From an uncultured Pseudomonadales bacterium (GTDB taxonomy: Bacteria; Pseudomonadota; Gammaproteobacteria; Pseudomonadales; Porticoccaceae): a stretch of 64,000 nt of DNA. Of this stretch, positions 29,523 to 38,266 are shown piece after piece (the stretch's first letter is position 1; each line of letters begins with the position of its first letter). The stretch covers positions 1 through 64,000 of the forward strand of contig CALSQH010000002.1 in assembly GCA_943788445.1 (NCBI GenBank), in the 5' to 3' direction. The notes under the pieces were generated by a model. The model saw nothing but the letters and a program-made list of their open reading frames with translations. It was not told where the DNA came from and did not search any database. Both the position numbers and the translations under genes were made by a program.

Positions 29523-30828
29523 TTAATCACTGCTATGGATTTTTAGTTGTATAACCTTTCCCTGAGGCTTCCCGCAGGCATAGTCGCTGTAATACTCCAT
29601 AACACGTCTTCGCTTTTCCATTAGATCGCCCCTTCGGTATGCCCGCTCAACCGCATTACCTGCAGTGTGTGCCAAAATCATCTCAGCGGTATCCCTATCG
29701 AAATCTGTTTGCTCTGCTATAAAATCACGCATTGTCGACCTAAACCCATGGACAGTAATCTTCTTTCCAAAATCATCTGACCAATCTCGGTCTTTTCTCA
29801 TTCGCTTTATTACCGAATCCATTCCAGCATTAGATAAATAATTTGTGGAACGAGTATTTGGAAATACATATTCAGAAATTCTATGATCACTGAGCTGCTA
29901 AAAGTATCTCCATAGACCGACCACTCAATGGAACAATGTGAGGTTTCTTGGTCTTACCCAATCGACCAGCATCTACTGGAATTGACCATTGCCGCTTCTC
30001 AAAATCAAATTCACACCACCTGGCCTTACGTACTTCCGTTGTCCGATTAGCATTTAAAATCAGAAACTCTAAAGCTCTTGCAGCCACACCATCTCTCTCG
30101 CGAAGCTCGGCCATGAATTGAGGTAGCTCCTTATAACTTAGTGCAGCCAAGTGCTCTACCTGTCTATTCTGTGGCGTAGGAAGAGGTATCTCTAGGTTAT
30201 CTTTATAGGTAGCTGGATTACCACTTGATCGAAGTTTGAAATAAATGGCCCTGGAAAAGATAGCTTCTATACGCTGGCGCAACTTCTTTGCCGTAGGATA
30301 TTTCTTAACCCAAATCGGCCGGAGAATCTCTAATATATGATCGCTGTTTATTTCAGAAACAGGTAGATGCCCTATTACTGGAAACGCATATTGTTTCAAA
30401 GTATTGGTCCATTGTTGTGGTGACTTCGGATCAGTCCAGGATGAGGCTCTATCCTCTATCAATTCGTAGGCCACCTTCTCAAAGGTATTCTCCCTCAGCC
30501 TATCGACCGCCTTAGCCTCTTCAGCTTGCTGACGCCTCAAGCCTAGCTTCCTCTGCTCTTCTGCCTTAGGATCGATATCCCGCTTGATTAGGGCCCTGTA
30601 TTCATTACATCTAGCTCTAGCCATTGCCAATGTGTTGTTTACCTTATGGTAGGCACCCAGACCTTTCATCTTGCGTTCGCCAAAAAAATCGTAAACCATG
30701 CACCAGTTAGCTGTACCCGACTTAGTCATGTTGAGATAGAGGTTATCCTTACAAGAATGACGCTTAACCACACCCTGCCTAAGTATCTGATCGATTTCTT
30801 TCTGCGTTATCCGCTTACCCATAAACAT
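29523..30828 (-). pseudogene. P4-type tyrosine integrase of island A, frameshifted
   Basis: The N-terminal 313 codons (30828-29887) have an arm-binding DUF4102 domain (MGKRITQKEIDQILRQ), a core-binding domain (SSWTDPKSPQQWTNTLKQYA) and the first catalytic Arg (ANRTTEVRKARW). The frame then meets a stop after MEILLAAQ. The missing part continues in another frame: HRISEYVFPN, then HGFRSTMRDF and LAHTAGNAVERAYRRGD, with the nucleophile Tyr. A single-base insertion or two-base loss near 29890 explains this. As read, no active enzyme would form. Its 5' end faces the right attachment site. Confidence 0.88.
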
Positions 30829-30930
30829 TATCCCCTAGCTCCACAAGCCCTACACTACGCCCTAAGCAACTCCAGCGCCACATCTGACGTCTTTACCCCT
30901 AACGTCTTAGAACACTTTAAAAGCTCTTTA

Positions 30931-30966
30931 AAGTTACACTTGAAGTTACATTTTAAGTTACATATT
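30931..30966 (+). repeat. Putative integrase arm-type sites, right end of island A
   Basis: Three direct copies of AAGTTACA at exact 12-bp spacing (30931, 30943, 30955). They lie between the integrase start and the att copy at 31094. They match the pair at 15438 in sequence, spacing and orientation. Confidence 0.65.
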
Positions 30967-31093
30967 TGAATCAATATGCAGGAGTATAATACAGGACAGT
31001 ATAAGAATGGTAATTATCAATAACCACTATATAAACCATATATGGCAGGGAATTGAAGAAGATATCAGACAATATAAGTTACGGGTTAGACTT

Positions 31094-31113
31094 CCGTCCG
31101 GTCCGCCACTAAA
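31094..31113 (+). repeat. Copy of tRNA-Asp 3' end (att site)
   Basis: Twenty bases (CCGTCCGGTCCGCCACTAAA) identical to the 3' end of tRNA-Asp at 15359-15378. Directly downstream is a terminator typical of a tRNA gene. This is one of two att copies at the right end of island A. Confidence 0.88.
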
Positions 31114-31116
31114 ATG

Positions 31117-31149
31117 AAAAAGGCTACCTCGTAAGAGGTGGCCTTTTTT
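31117..31149 (+). terminator. tRNA-type terminator next to the att copy
   Basis: An inverted repeat, AAAAAGGCTACCTC then GTAA then GAGGTGGCCTTTTTT, with a T-run. It resembles the terminator expected after a tRNA-Asp gene and differs from the one at 15389. It was probably carried with a tRNA 3' end by an element. Confidence 0.8.
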
Positions 31150-31195
31150 ATTTTCAGTTCGGATTGTCACGTATGGACGAGAACTCCTTTCGACT

Positions 31196-31268
31196 AATCG
31201 TCCTCCAGGACGATTTGTACAGCCTTTAGGCTGCCACGCAGAGGTGAAAAAAGCCCTAAAGCTTTTTT
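31196..31268. repeat. Cluster of three small perfect hairpins between two att copies
   Basis: Three consecutive palindromes: 31196-31215 (9-bp stem AATCGTCCT/AGGACGATT), 31220-31233 (CAGCCT/AGGCTG) and 31247-31268 (AAAAAAGC/GCTTTTTT). They fill the segment between the two copies of the tRNA-Asp end. No reading frame is evident. Function unknown. Confidence 0.65.
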
Positions 31269-31274
31269 AATCTT

Positions 31275-31299
31275 TCCCGTCCGGTCCGCCACTAAATTA
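31275..31299 (+). repeat. Outer right attachment site attR of island A
   Basis: All 25 bases match 15357-15381, including the 8 bases after the tRNA. This is probably the original chromosomal junction. The sequence to its right (31300-31402) would then be ancestral DNA that once followed tRNA-Asp. Confidence 0.88.
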
Positions 31300-31362
31300 G
31301 ACCACTACAAAAATGCGTCTTATTTTTTCGAACCGGTCAGGGATCTCACCCTTCTTTTTCTG

Positions 31363-31393
31363 CAAAAAAAAACCCCGCGCCTGAGACGCGGGG
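31363..31393 (-). terminator. Ancestral terminator of tRNA-Ser, displaced by island B
   Basis: A strong 7-bp GC stem (CCCCGCG/CGCGGGG, 31373-31379 with 31387-31393) is followed on the minus strand by a run of nine T residues. It stands directly downstream of the tRNA-Ser 3' fragment at 31403, so it is most simply the original terminator of tRNA-Ser, now 15 kb away. Confidence 0.82.
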
Positions 31394-31402
31394 GATCGTT
31401 TT

Positions 31403-31416
31403 TGGCGGAGAGAGAG
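31403..31416 (-). repeat. Copy of tRNA-Ser 3' end (distal att site of island B)
   Basis: TGGCGGAGAGAGAG is identical to the complement of the tRNA-Ser 3' end (CCA included) at 46794-46807. It is in the same orientation, with a tRNA-type terminator on its left. It delimits island B on the left. Confidence 0.82.
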
Positions 31417-31548
31417 TCTTCCTAACTTTAGTCCATAGCTTTCCGGAAATGTCCATAAATATGCCCTATAGCCCCCTAAATACTGCCTATTAAACATCTA
31501 CCCTTCCTATGCTGTCCTGTACTATACTACTGAATATGGCAGTTAAAT

Positions 31549-31572
31549 TGTACCTAATATTGTACCTATAAC
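31549..31572 (+). repeat. Putative integrase arm-type sites, left end of island B
   Basis: Two direct copies of TGTACCTA spaced 12 bp (31549, 31561), 130 bp inside island B and 100 bp before the integrase gene. The same word recurs twice at 11-bp spacing near the other end (46709 and 46720). Confidence 0.62.
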
Positions 31573-31670
31573 CTATGCTTAAGAGTAAAGCGCTATACCA
31601 AGCCAAAGTGTAGACCGATAGCCTTAACAGCCTTAGATACGATTTTAAAAGCTTAATCAGGGGGTCTCAC

Positions 31671-32974
31671 ATGGCAGAGAAGATTACGCAAAAGGGTTTC
31701 GAAAAGATCCTAAGAGAGGGCTTAGAGAAGCCTCATAATTTAGGGGATAAGCTGTATCTAGTAATCAAGGGCAACTCGCGCGATTTTAGCTTTCGATATA
31801 CCCTACATAAAAAAACACGTAAATACTCTCTTTCGCCCTACCATGCTCTAACAAACACCTTGAGTCATGCCAGAAAACGCGCAACAGAACTTAACTTTAT
31901 GCTCGCCCAAGGTCTCGACCCTCACAAGAAGAGGCAACTCGAAATTGCGCTTACTGAGAAAGCAGAAATCCAGAAACAAGCACAAGATGCTAATCGTGAA
32001 AATACATTTCAGAAACTTGCTTACGAGACATATCAGCAAAAACGGTCAGGATGGTCTAATCAGAAGCACAACAAGCAATGGATTAGGTCACTCGAAGCAT
32101 ATGCCTTTCCTATCATAGGCCAACTACCAATCACAGAAGTCACCACAGATCACGTATTAGCTATCCTGAATCCAATCTGGAACGAGATACCAGAGACAGC
32201 TGACCGCGTCAGAGGTCGTATCGAGGCCGTTATAACTAGAGCCGATGCTCTAGGCTTGAGAACAGACAAAAATCCAGCGCAATGGCGGGGACATCTATCA
32301 GGTTTACTAACCTCAGCGGCAAAAGTTAAACAGGCTAAAGTACCTAAGGAAGAACGCCATCACCCTGCCCTGCCTCATGAACAGCTAGTTCAATTTATGA
32401 ATACCCTCAGCCAATCATCAGGAATGGGAGCGAGTGCATTACAGGTATGCATTCTCTGTGCGACGAGAACCACTGAAACGCTCAAGGCGACATGGAAAGA
32501 AATTGACCTAGATAAAGCCCTTTGGGTGATCCCAGCAAACCGTATGAAAGGAAAAAAGGAACACAAAATACCGTTATCAACTCAGGCTGTAGCAAAACTG
32601 AGAGAACTCGAACAATTGAGGATCAGTGAATACGTATTTCCCAACCTATCCAACGGTAATCATCTCTCACAGGCTGGCATGTCATCAGTATTGAAACGAC
32701 TGAACAAAGAATGGCGAATGGCAAGATAAACAGGGACGCAACATATCAGCTCATGGGTTCCGCTCGACCTTCCGAGACTATATAGCAGACAAGACCACCT
32801 TTGACGGCGCTATGGCTGAACACGCCCCTCGCCCACAAGATTCCAGATGCTTCTGTAGCGGCATATCACCGAACTACAATGGTAGAAAAACGCAGGATAA
32901 TGATGCAGACATATGCTGATTATGCCCTTAACACAGGTGCTGTCAGAGGCAACGTGACCCAGATTAGCGCATAA
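31671..32974 (+). pseudogene. P4-type tyrosine integrase of island B, multiple frameshifts
   Basis: A 352-codon N-terminal part (to 32729) has DUF4102 (MAEKITQKGFEKILREGLEK), the core-binding domain (SGWSNQKHNKQWIRSLEAYA) and the first catalytic Arg (CATRTTETLKATW). The frame then stops. The rest is recognisable in other frames: AHGFRSTFRDYIADKTTFD, then AHKIPDASVAAYHRTTMVEK with a Tyr at the expected place, ending at TAA 32974. At least two frame changes are needed. The gene starts 255 bp from the att copy at 31403 and points into the island. Confidence 0.87.
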
Positions 32975-33096
32975 AAAGGAGGCACCTCAATCTAGCCATG
33001 ATTTGACTGGATGGGGAATTTTAGATATGATAACCGTAACTGCAGGAGTCAATGGGGCTCAAATAGGGCTTAAATTAACAAAAAGGACCAGTAATA

Positions 33097-33633
33097 ATGA
33101 GCAATTCTAACTTCGCTTTAATCATTCTCTTAACCAGTTTATTTGTCGGGAACGCTTACTCAGAGAGCCTAGATTCATTGGGGTGGGTGAAAACATCTGA
33201 TGATTTTGAAGGTACGGTTTCTTATGCTAAAGAATCATCCCAAATCGGTGTGAGTGAGTGCGGGTCATTTAGTGTTAATGGTACCGTTGGTCTTGTTATG
33301 GGTGATCCAAAAACCAAACCATTGGTATTGAGCCTATCTTTTTATGGTAGTGAAGACCGTTTCGACTCAAAGGGGAAGCTGAAAATTAAAACTGATGCAG
33401 GAATTACAGACACTGACGTTTCATGTAACAGTAAGTATGGCGATGGGAAATATACAGCCCAATGCTTTGTTGTCAATATTAACAACGGCTTAGCCAATAA
33501 GCTGTCTACTACCAAATATGCCCGAATATCATTACCTTCGAAAAATATTGATCTTAAGTTAGGTGGGGATTGCTCTAAAACACTTTTAGGTATAAATGAA
33601 CTCGCTTCGGAGTATCTGAAGTCTCAAAAGTAA
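33097..33633 (+). CDS. Hypothetical secreted protein, 178 aa
   Basis: Begins with a clear signal peptide (FALIILLTSLFVGNAYS, cleavage near residue 22). The mature part is beta-rich and has three or more cysteines (e.g. SECGSF, DVSCNS, AQCFVV), which suggests disulfide bonds in the periplasm. I do not recognise the family. AAAAGGA lies close upstream of the ATG. The flank at 32988-33018 resembles one at 37531-37562. Confidence 0.65.
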   Translation: MSNSNFALIILLTSLFVGNAYSESLDSLGWVKTSDDFEGTVSYAKESSQIGVSECGSFSVNGTVGLVMGDPKTKPLVLSLSFYGSEDRFDSKGKLKIKTDAGITDTDVSCNSKYGDGKYTAQCFVVNINNGLANKLSTTKYARISLPSKNIDLKLGGDCSKTLLGINELASEYLKSQK

Positions 33634-33695
33634 GGTGTTAAAGAATTATAATGTGGTTAATAACCTCTGGAGTTTGTAGAAATGGCATCATCTAA

Positions 33696-35000
33696 GAGCA
33701 CTGTAAAAAAATCTGTGTAACTGTCTATCATTAACCCCAAACAGGGAAGGATAGACAGATGAACCACGATGAAATAAAGAACTTAGCTAAAGCCGCTGCG
33801 AAGAACATTAAAACAGAAGCCGATCTCAATGAGTTTCGGCAGATGCTCACTAAAATCACCGTTGAGACGGCATTAAACGCTGAGCTGGATGACCATCTAG
33901 GTTACTCCAAGCATAAAGCGTCAGACACCACTAACAGCCGTAATGGCAGCACTCGGAAGACACTTCAAACCGATGATGGCCAATTTCAGGTGGACACGCC
34001 GAGAGACCGAGACGGTAGCTTCGAACCTCAGCTGGTTAAGAAGCATCAGCGACGCTTTACCTCCATGGACGATAAAATCCTCTTTCTCTACGCCCAAGGC
34101 ATGACCACACGTGAGATCGTCGAAACCTTTAAAGAAATGTATGACGCAGAGATCTCGCCCACGCTGATTTCGAACGTTACCAATGCCGTTATAGAGCAAG
34201 TTGTTGAGTGGCAGTCACGGCCCTTGGATGCGGTTTACCCCATAGTCTATCTCGATTGTATTGTGCTTAAAATCCGTCAAGATAAGCAGGTGATCAACAA
34301 GGCGATCTATCTGGCTCTAGGCGTTAATCTTGAAGGCCATAAAGAACTGTTGGGACTTTGGATCTCGGAAAATGAAGGCGCTAAATTCTGGCTCAATGTC
34401 CTGACAGAAATGCAAAATAGAGGCGTTAAAGACATCCTAATTGCCTGTGTTGACGGCTTGAAGGGCTTCCCTGATGCGATCAATACTGCTTTCCCCAAAA
34501 CGCAAATACAGCTGTGTATCGTGCACATGGTGCGCAACTCCATGAAGTATGTCTCATGGAAGGATTACAAAGCCATAGCAGCCGATTTAAAGCGTATCTA
34601 CAAGTCAGTGACTGAAGAGGAAGCCCTGCTTGCACTGGAGCAGTTTGCTGAGCGCTGGGACGATAAATACCCGCAGATCAGCAAGTCATGGCGTACCCAC
34701 TGGGACAATCTCAATACCCTCTTCAATTACCCTGAGGATATACGGCGGGCCATTTACACGACCAATGCCATTGAATCGCTCAACAGTGTTATTCGTAAGG
34801 CGGTGAAAAAACGGAAGCTATTTCCAAGTGACGACTCGGCAAAGAAGGTGGTCTATCTGGCGATACAGCAAGCCTCGAAAAAGTGGACCATGCCGATCAG
34901 GAATTGGAAAGCAGCCTTGAACCGATTTATCATTGAGTTCGAAGACCGCTTAACGGATTACATTTAACCTAGGCAGTTACACAGAAATATTTACAGGGTC
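33696..35000 (+). mobile_element. IS256-family insertion sequence with 8-bp target duplication
   Basis: A 1305-bp element. Terminal inverted repeats are about 29 bp (left GAGCACTGTAA, inner CTGTGTAACTG; right is the inverse CAGTTACACAG). It is flanked by an exact 8-bp duplication TCATCTAA (33688-33695 and 35001-35008). A single intact transposase lies inside. The intact duplication suggests a recent insertion. Confidence 0.94.
33759..34967 (+). CDS. IS256-family (mutator-type) transposase
   Basis: A 402-residue transposase. The N-terminal part has ALNAELDDHLGYSKH and NGSTRKTLQTDDG. The DDE catalytic residues lie in VYLDCIVLKIR, IACVDGLKGFPDAI and TTNAIESLNSVIRKA. The length and motifs are those of intact IS256 relatives. 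No frameshift or missing catalytic residue is visible, so the element should be able to move. Confidence 0.95.
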   Translation: MNHDEIKNLAKAAAKNIKTEADLNEFRQMLTKITVETALNAELDDHLGYSKHKASDTTNSRNGSTRKTLQTDDGQFQVDTPRDRDGSFEPQLVKKHQRRFTSMDDKILFLYAQGMTTREIVETFKEMYDAEISPTLISNVTNAVIEQVVEWQSRPLDAVYPIVYLDCIVLKIRQDKQVINKAIYLALGVNLEGHKELLGLWISENEGAKFWLNVLTEMQNRGVKDILIACVDGLKGFPDAINTAFPKTQIQLCIVHMVRNSMKYVSWKDYKAIAADLKRIYKSVTEEEALLALEQFAERWDDKYPQISKSWRTHWDNLNTLFNYPEDIRRAIYTTNAIESLNSVIRKAVKKRKLFPSDDSAKKVVYLAIQQASKKWTMPIRNWKAALNRFIIEFEDRLTDYI

Positions 35001-35327
35001 TCATCTAAACTTAATTTAAAACACCCCCAGTTTGAAGTTACTAAACAAGTCCCTGTCGGATTTTCTTGGACAATATTTTTCTTTGGTTTTTTCCCTCCGA
35101 TTTTCCGTGGTGACTGGAAATGGGGTTTAATAATATTCGTGCTTGCTATATTTACTTTCGGTCTCGCGAATCTTATTTTTATGTTTATTTACAATAAGAT
35201 CTATATTCAATCTCTTTTAGATCAGGGTTATACATCCATAGATTCAGAGGAAATATTGAAACCTGCAGAGGCAAAATTAGGAATTCATATCCCAAGAAAA
35301 AAGGATAATTAAACTCATATAATAAAT

Positions 35328-35719
35328 ATGAAACGATTACTTTTACTTACAGCTTTAATGTCTTTTCCTATTTTTGCAGAAGTAAATTCTTGGGAGTGTG
35401 GGAAATTTGAAGGGGCTAAGATTATAGCTAGGGACGGCACTTCTCTGGGTAAAGTTAGGTCCCAAATGGGAATCGGATTCAATATTTAATGATTCATCTG
35501 AACATTCAACCACATGGTCATCAAACAGTATCTTTAATTCATCAGGTGACTACGGAAATTCTTATTCTAGCGACAGTGTATTTAACGAATCTGCCTCAAA
35601 TCCCCCTAGAATAGTATCTGAAGAGCGGGGAGGAGATTGGGAAGCTATCCATTGGACCGAGTTGGGATAGCACAAGATACGATCCTAACGATATAAAGTA
35701 TACCTGTGACTGGGACTGA
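35328..35719 (+). pseudogene. Secreted-protein gene with two frameshifts
   Basis: The start is good: MKRLLLLTALMSFPIFAEVN is a signal peptide, followed by SWECGKFEGAKIIARDG. The frame then ends at 35487, but continues in a second frame (KWESDSIFNDSSEHS, YGNSYSSDSVFNESASN) and a third (IGKLSIGPSWDSTRYDPN) to a TGA at 35719. The internal repeat SxSIFN/SDSVFN and a final CDWD are typical of a small secreted-protein family. Two indels have destroyed it. Confidence 0.8.
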
Positions 35720-36052
35720 GATTATTTAGTGAGTTTCTTGGAAACCCTCAGGGCTAAAGGAAAGTGTCTCCCTGACGTGAACGCCAAGATGTGTGATTAT
35801 TATCGGAGTACTCAAAGGATGTTGTGCGCTTAACTGCACTACTAACGCTTTGTGCGTCCTGCTGAGACAAATTAACATCGAGCCTTTTTTTAATTGGCTA
35901 AGTGAAAGCGTCATGAAATGAACCTGTCAAAAACATCAAATGGTTCTGTCAGATTCAGCTCAATTTTTCTTACCGAGCCTTAATGATGCGAAGAACAACA
36001 AAGCTAACCAACCAATCGTCCGCATCGAAGTCTCTAGCGATGACTTATTCAC
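35720..36052. other. Gene-poor interval
   Basis: I see no convincing gene. A short minus-strand frame (35726-35914, MTLSLSQLKKGSM) has no recognisable family, and its better-looking continuation lies in another frame, so it may be one more decayed fragment. No hairpin or repeat was noted. Confidence 0.4.
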
Positions 36053-36507
36053 TTAATACTTAGTGATACTTTCTTGGTAGATTTTCTCTGCGTCAGCGTC
36101 GAATAATTTTGTGTCGATCATTAAAGCGTCTAAGGTGTCGATTTGAGTGCTGCCAATACTTGATGAGCCACTTTGAGGCTCCGCGTCAGGATATAATTCT
36201 GTAATGGCTTTAAGTTGTGCAACACCTTGAGGTCCATCACGTTCTATAAATTGTAACTGAATTCTCCATAACTTGTCGTCACTTGTGTATTTGAAACCCA
36301 TACCCCATATGTCAGGCGGATGATTGCCTTCGCCACCCAAAAAGGCTCTAGTTTCCTTATAATCAATAGCTGAACAGTACTCGGTGCAGCCAGTTAATCC
36401 ATCGACCTCGGATTTGCTCATCCCAGATTTGACACCGTGATAATTAAAAGCTCCACCTGCATGAGCCATACTGGAAAAAATAAAAGCTAAAACTATGATA
36501 AATAACC
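36053..36507 (-). pseudogene. Hypothetical secreted protein with its N-terminus cut off at an IS3 remnant
   Basis: From an internal ATG at 36469 the frame encodes MAHAGGAFNYHGVKSGMSKS and about 138 residues ending ITKY. Upstream the same frame continues as RLFIIVLAFIFSS before MAHA. This is the core of a signal peptide ending in AHA, and it runs straight into the truncated IS3 orfB at about 36508. The original start codon is therefore lost or lies in IS sequence. The protein has Cys pairs (GLTGCTEYC). The family is unknown. Confidence 0.7.
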
Positions 36508-36915
36508 TCAGGTTGTATCAGACACCCAGGCTTCATTCTTGAGCTCGGTTTTAAAGCGTCTCTGCAAGCGATCTGGAGCCGGGGCTGTTGTGCTCTTTGA
36601 GTTGGTCGTAACGACAAACCGCTTCGCCATTTTGGATTGAATCTGCTCGGCCCGCATCAGCCTAGCTACACGCTGTCGGCTTACAGATTCACCACTGGCC
36701 AGCAGATCTCTCTGAATGCGCGGAGACCCATAGGTTTGACGGCTGGCTTCGTGGTAACAGCGAATTTTTGTCACTAAGCGCTGATTGGTTTTTTGCGTCT
36801 CACTCGGTGGCCGGCCGATCCAATCGTAGTAACCACTGGCTGACACGTTTAACGCTGAACAAAGCCGTCTAACGTAATGGTGCTTTCGCTCTGAATGGAT
36901 AAAGGCGTACTTCAC
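36508..36915 (-). pseudogene. IS3 transposase OrfB, truncated
   Basis: The N-terminal 135 residues of an IS3 OrfB: the HTH_21 region with HHYVRRLCSALNVSASGYYD and RQTYGSPRIQRDLLASG. It ends with NEAWVSDTT where intact proteins read WVSDITYI and continue with the rve domain for another 150 residues. The DDE residues beyond the first Asp are missing, so it cannot be active. It overlaps orfA by 4 bases as drawn; IS3 normally makes a frameshifted fusion. Confidence 0.88.
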
Positions 36916-37223
36916 TTGAGCTCCTTTGCAAAGTACACCGCGGCCTTTTTTAGAATCTCGACCTCTTCACGAAGGCGCTCATTCTCTTGACGCAATGTGG
37001 CTACTTCACTTTGATCTTTCTTGAGCGGCCTTCCTAGCTTGCTCGTCAACGCATCTTCTCCTTTGTTCTCCAACTGTTCCTTCCATTTATAGAGCTGATT
37101 TCGCTTAATGCCGAGCTCTGTAGCAATCTCCACCGAGGGTCGGTTAGATTTTTCCATTAAGCGCACGGCCTCTAATTTAAACGCTTTTGGGTAGGTCTTT
37201 CTCGTCCTTTTGGTTCCAGTCAT
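36912..37223 (-). CDS. IS3 transposase OrfA
   Basis: A 103-residue OrfA. The HTH domain is RKTYPKAFKLEAVRLMEKSN with IATELGIKRNQLYKWKEQ. A leucine zipper (VATLRQENERLREEVEILKK) follows, for pairing with OrfB. The frame is intact, but its partner is truncated. It belongs to a different IS3 subgroup from the element at 16890. Confidence 0.88.
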   Translation of the reverse strand: MTGTKRTRKTYPKAFKLEAVRLMEKSNRPSVEIATELGIKRNQLYKWKEQLENKGEDALTSKLGRPLKKDQSEVATLRQENERLREEVEILKKAAVYFAKELK

Positions 37224-37286
37224 TTGGATACCCCTTAGGCAATATTATTGCCTATTAAAAGTGTCCGTCAAAGTATGGCAGGTTCA

Positions 37287-37609
37287 TTGCAACTCCCTTT
37301 TTTATAAAACTATGTAGAGATGGTAGCTGATTAAAAAGGTGCACGCAATAATCTGCGATTTAACATGTTAGTCTTTAATGGGCTAGATATTTTTCTTTAT
37401 ACATCTTAGGGAGCTTAAAGCAGTAGAAGTGGACTTATAACAATGTTACTAAACGTGACGTACTTTATATCTAGCTCACTCTAGTCACAACCATCAACAG
37501 CCCTAGAGTCCAGAACAATCTGCATATCTCTCACCTCGATCCAGCCCTGATTTGACTGGATGGGCTATTCAGCTATGATTATAGCCTCAAAAATCAATGG
37601 AACAGTCTC
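37287..37609. other. Interval with remnants of a phage-type gene
   Basis: No intact gene. On the minus strand at about 37485-37532 the frame EVRDMQIVLDSR resembles REIPPMQIVVDSR near the end of the pseudogene at 40072, so a second decayed copy seems to be present. The segment 37531-37562 (TGATTTGACTGGATGGG) resembles 32988-33018. The rest is AT-rich and without structure I can name. Confidence 0.5.
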
Positions 37610-37756
37610 ATGGCCACTCGTCTTGGCAATTTTATCATCTTCTTGATTCTCACAGTTATTACTCTGGGTATCTACCCCCTTTACTTCTTTGTTACTCGAC
37701 AGCAAGAGAACACTGAGTTGCTTAAAGAGATCAGAGACGAATTGCAACAAAAATAA
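37610..37756 (+). CDS. Small single-span membrane protein, 48 aa
   Basis: A short frame encodes MATRLGNFIIFLILTVITLG, then IYPLYFFVTRQQENTELLKE and ends DELQQK. One long hydrophobic segment (residues 7-31) is followed by a charged amphipathic helix, so it is a likely bitopic inner-membrane protein. It ends 5 bases before the next gene, which supports co-transcription and makes the frame credible. No family recognised. Confidence 0.6.
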   Translation: MATRLGNFIIFLILTVITLGIYPLYFFVTRQQENTELLKEIRDELQQK

Positions 37757-37761
37757 GGAAC

Positions 37762-38265
37762 ATGAAAATGTCTTGTAAATCTTGCGGCTCTAATAGCGAT
37801 CTTGTAAAACATGGAGAATCTCATTACTGCGGAACTTGCAGAGAATTAGGTCTTCATGCGGGCTTAAGTAGCTCTAATAATGATCTCGAAATGGCTGATA
37901 AAGCTCTCGAACGTATTGACTATGATGATCGTGTCAAAGCAATGGTGATTGTTACGGATGCCTCAGTAGCAAGAAAAACAGTAATTGAGACTCTAGGATT
38001 TGTAACGGGTTCGACAGTAAGGGCAAAGCACGTTGGTAGCGATATCATGGCTGGTCTGAAATCTGTGGTTGGCGGAGAGTTAAAGGGCTACACAGAGCTG
38101 CTGGCTAATGGTAGAGACGAGGCCATTTATCGATTAAAGCAAGACGCATCGAAATTAGGTGCGGATGCAGTTATTTCGATGAGATTAACGACCTCCATGA
38201 TCGCGGTAGGGGCAGTTGAGATAATGGCATATGGAACTGCAGTAAAGTTCGCAGAAGAGGTCTGA
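37762..38265 (+). CDS. YbjQ/UPF0145-like protein with N-terminal zinc ribbon
   Basis: A 167-residue protein. The first 28 residues form a zinc-ribbon-like motif, MSCKSCGSNSDLVKHGES then YCGTC, with four cysteines in two CxxC pairs. The rest resembles the UPF0145/YbjQ fold: VTDASVARKTVIETLGFVTG, then HVGSDIMAGLKSVVGGELKG and the signature ASKLGADAVISMRL. That family forms ring-shaped pentamers; its role is unknown. The gene is sandwiched between two tiny membrane-protein genes at 5-bp and 1-bp spacing, which suggests a three-part membrane-associated unit. Confidence 0.8.
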   Translation: MKMSCKSCGSNSDLVKHGESHYCGTCRELGLHAGLSSSNNDLEMADKALERIDYDDRVKAMVIVTDASVARKTVIETLGFVTGSTVRAKHVGSDIMAGLKSVVGGELKGYTELLANGRDEAIYRLKQDASKLGADAVISMRLTTSMIAVGAVEIMAYGTAVKFAEEV

Positions 38266-38266
38266 C

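Larger units (their letters stand above)
33682..35312 (+). pseudogene. Small membrane-protein gene split by the IS256-family element
   Basis: Removing 33696-35000 and one 8-bp target duplication restores an uninterrupted 105-codon gene. It starts at ATG 33682 (MASSKLNLKHPQFEVTKQVP) and ends at TAA 35312. It continues PVGFSWTIFFFGFFPPIFRG, then a hydrophobic helix (GLIIFVLAIFTFGLANLIF) and a charged tail. CTGGAG lies 10 bases before the ATG. The family of short proteins with FSWTxFFFG and RGDWKW is familiar from phages and islands; its function is unknown to me. The gene is inactive now. Confidence 0.85.
36508..37286 (-). mobile_element. Truncated IS3-family element
   Basis: The 5' end of the element is at about 37286 (minus strand TGAACCTGCC, followed by orfA). 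orfB breaks off at about 36508, before its catalytic domain, and no right terminal repeat is visible. About half of a normal 1.2-1.3 kb IS3 element is present. The break joins it to the signal-peptide region of the gene at 36053. Confidence 0.85.

Noticed and set aside
35726..35914. A 62-residue minus-strand gene
   Set aside because: No ribosome site, signal or family, and the more protein-like continuation lies in a different frame. It is more likely a fragment or chance.
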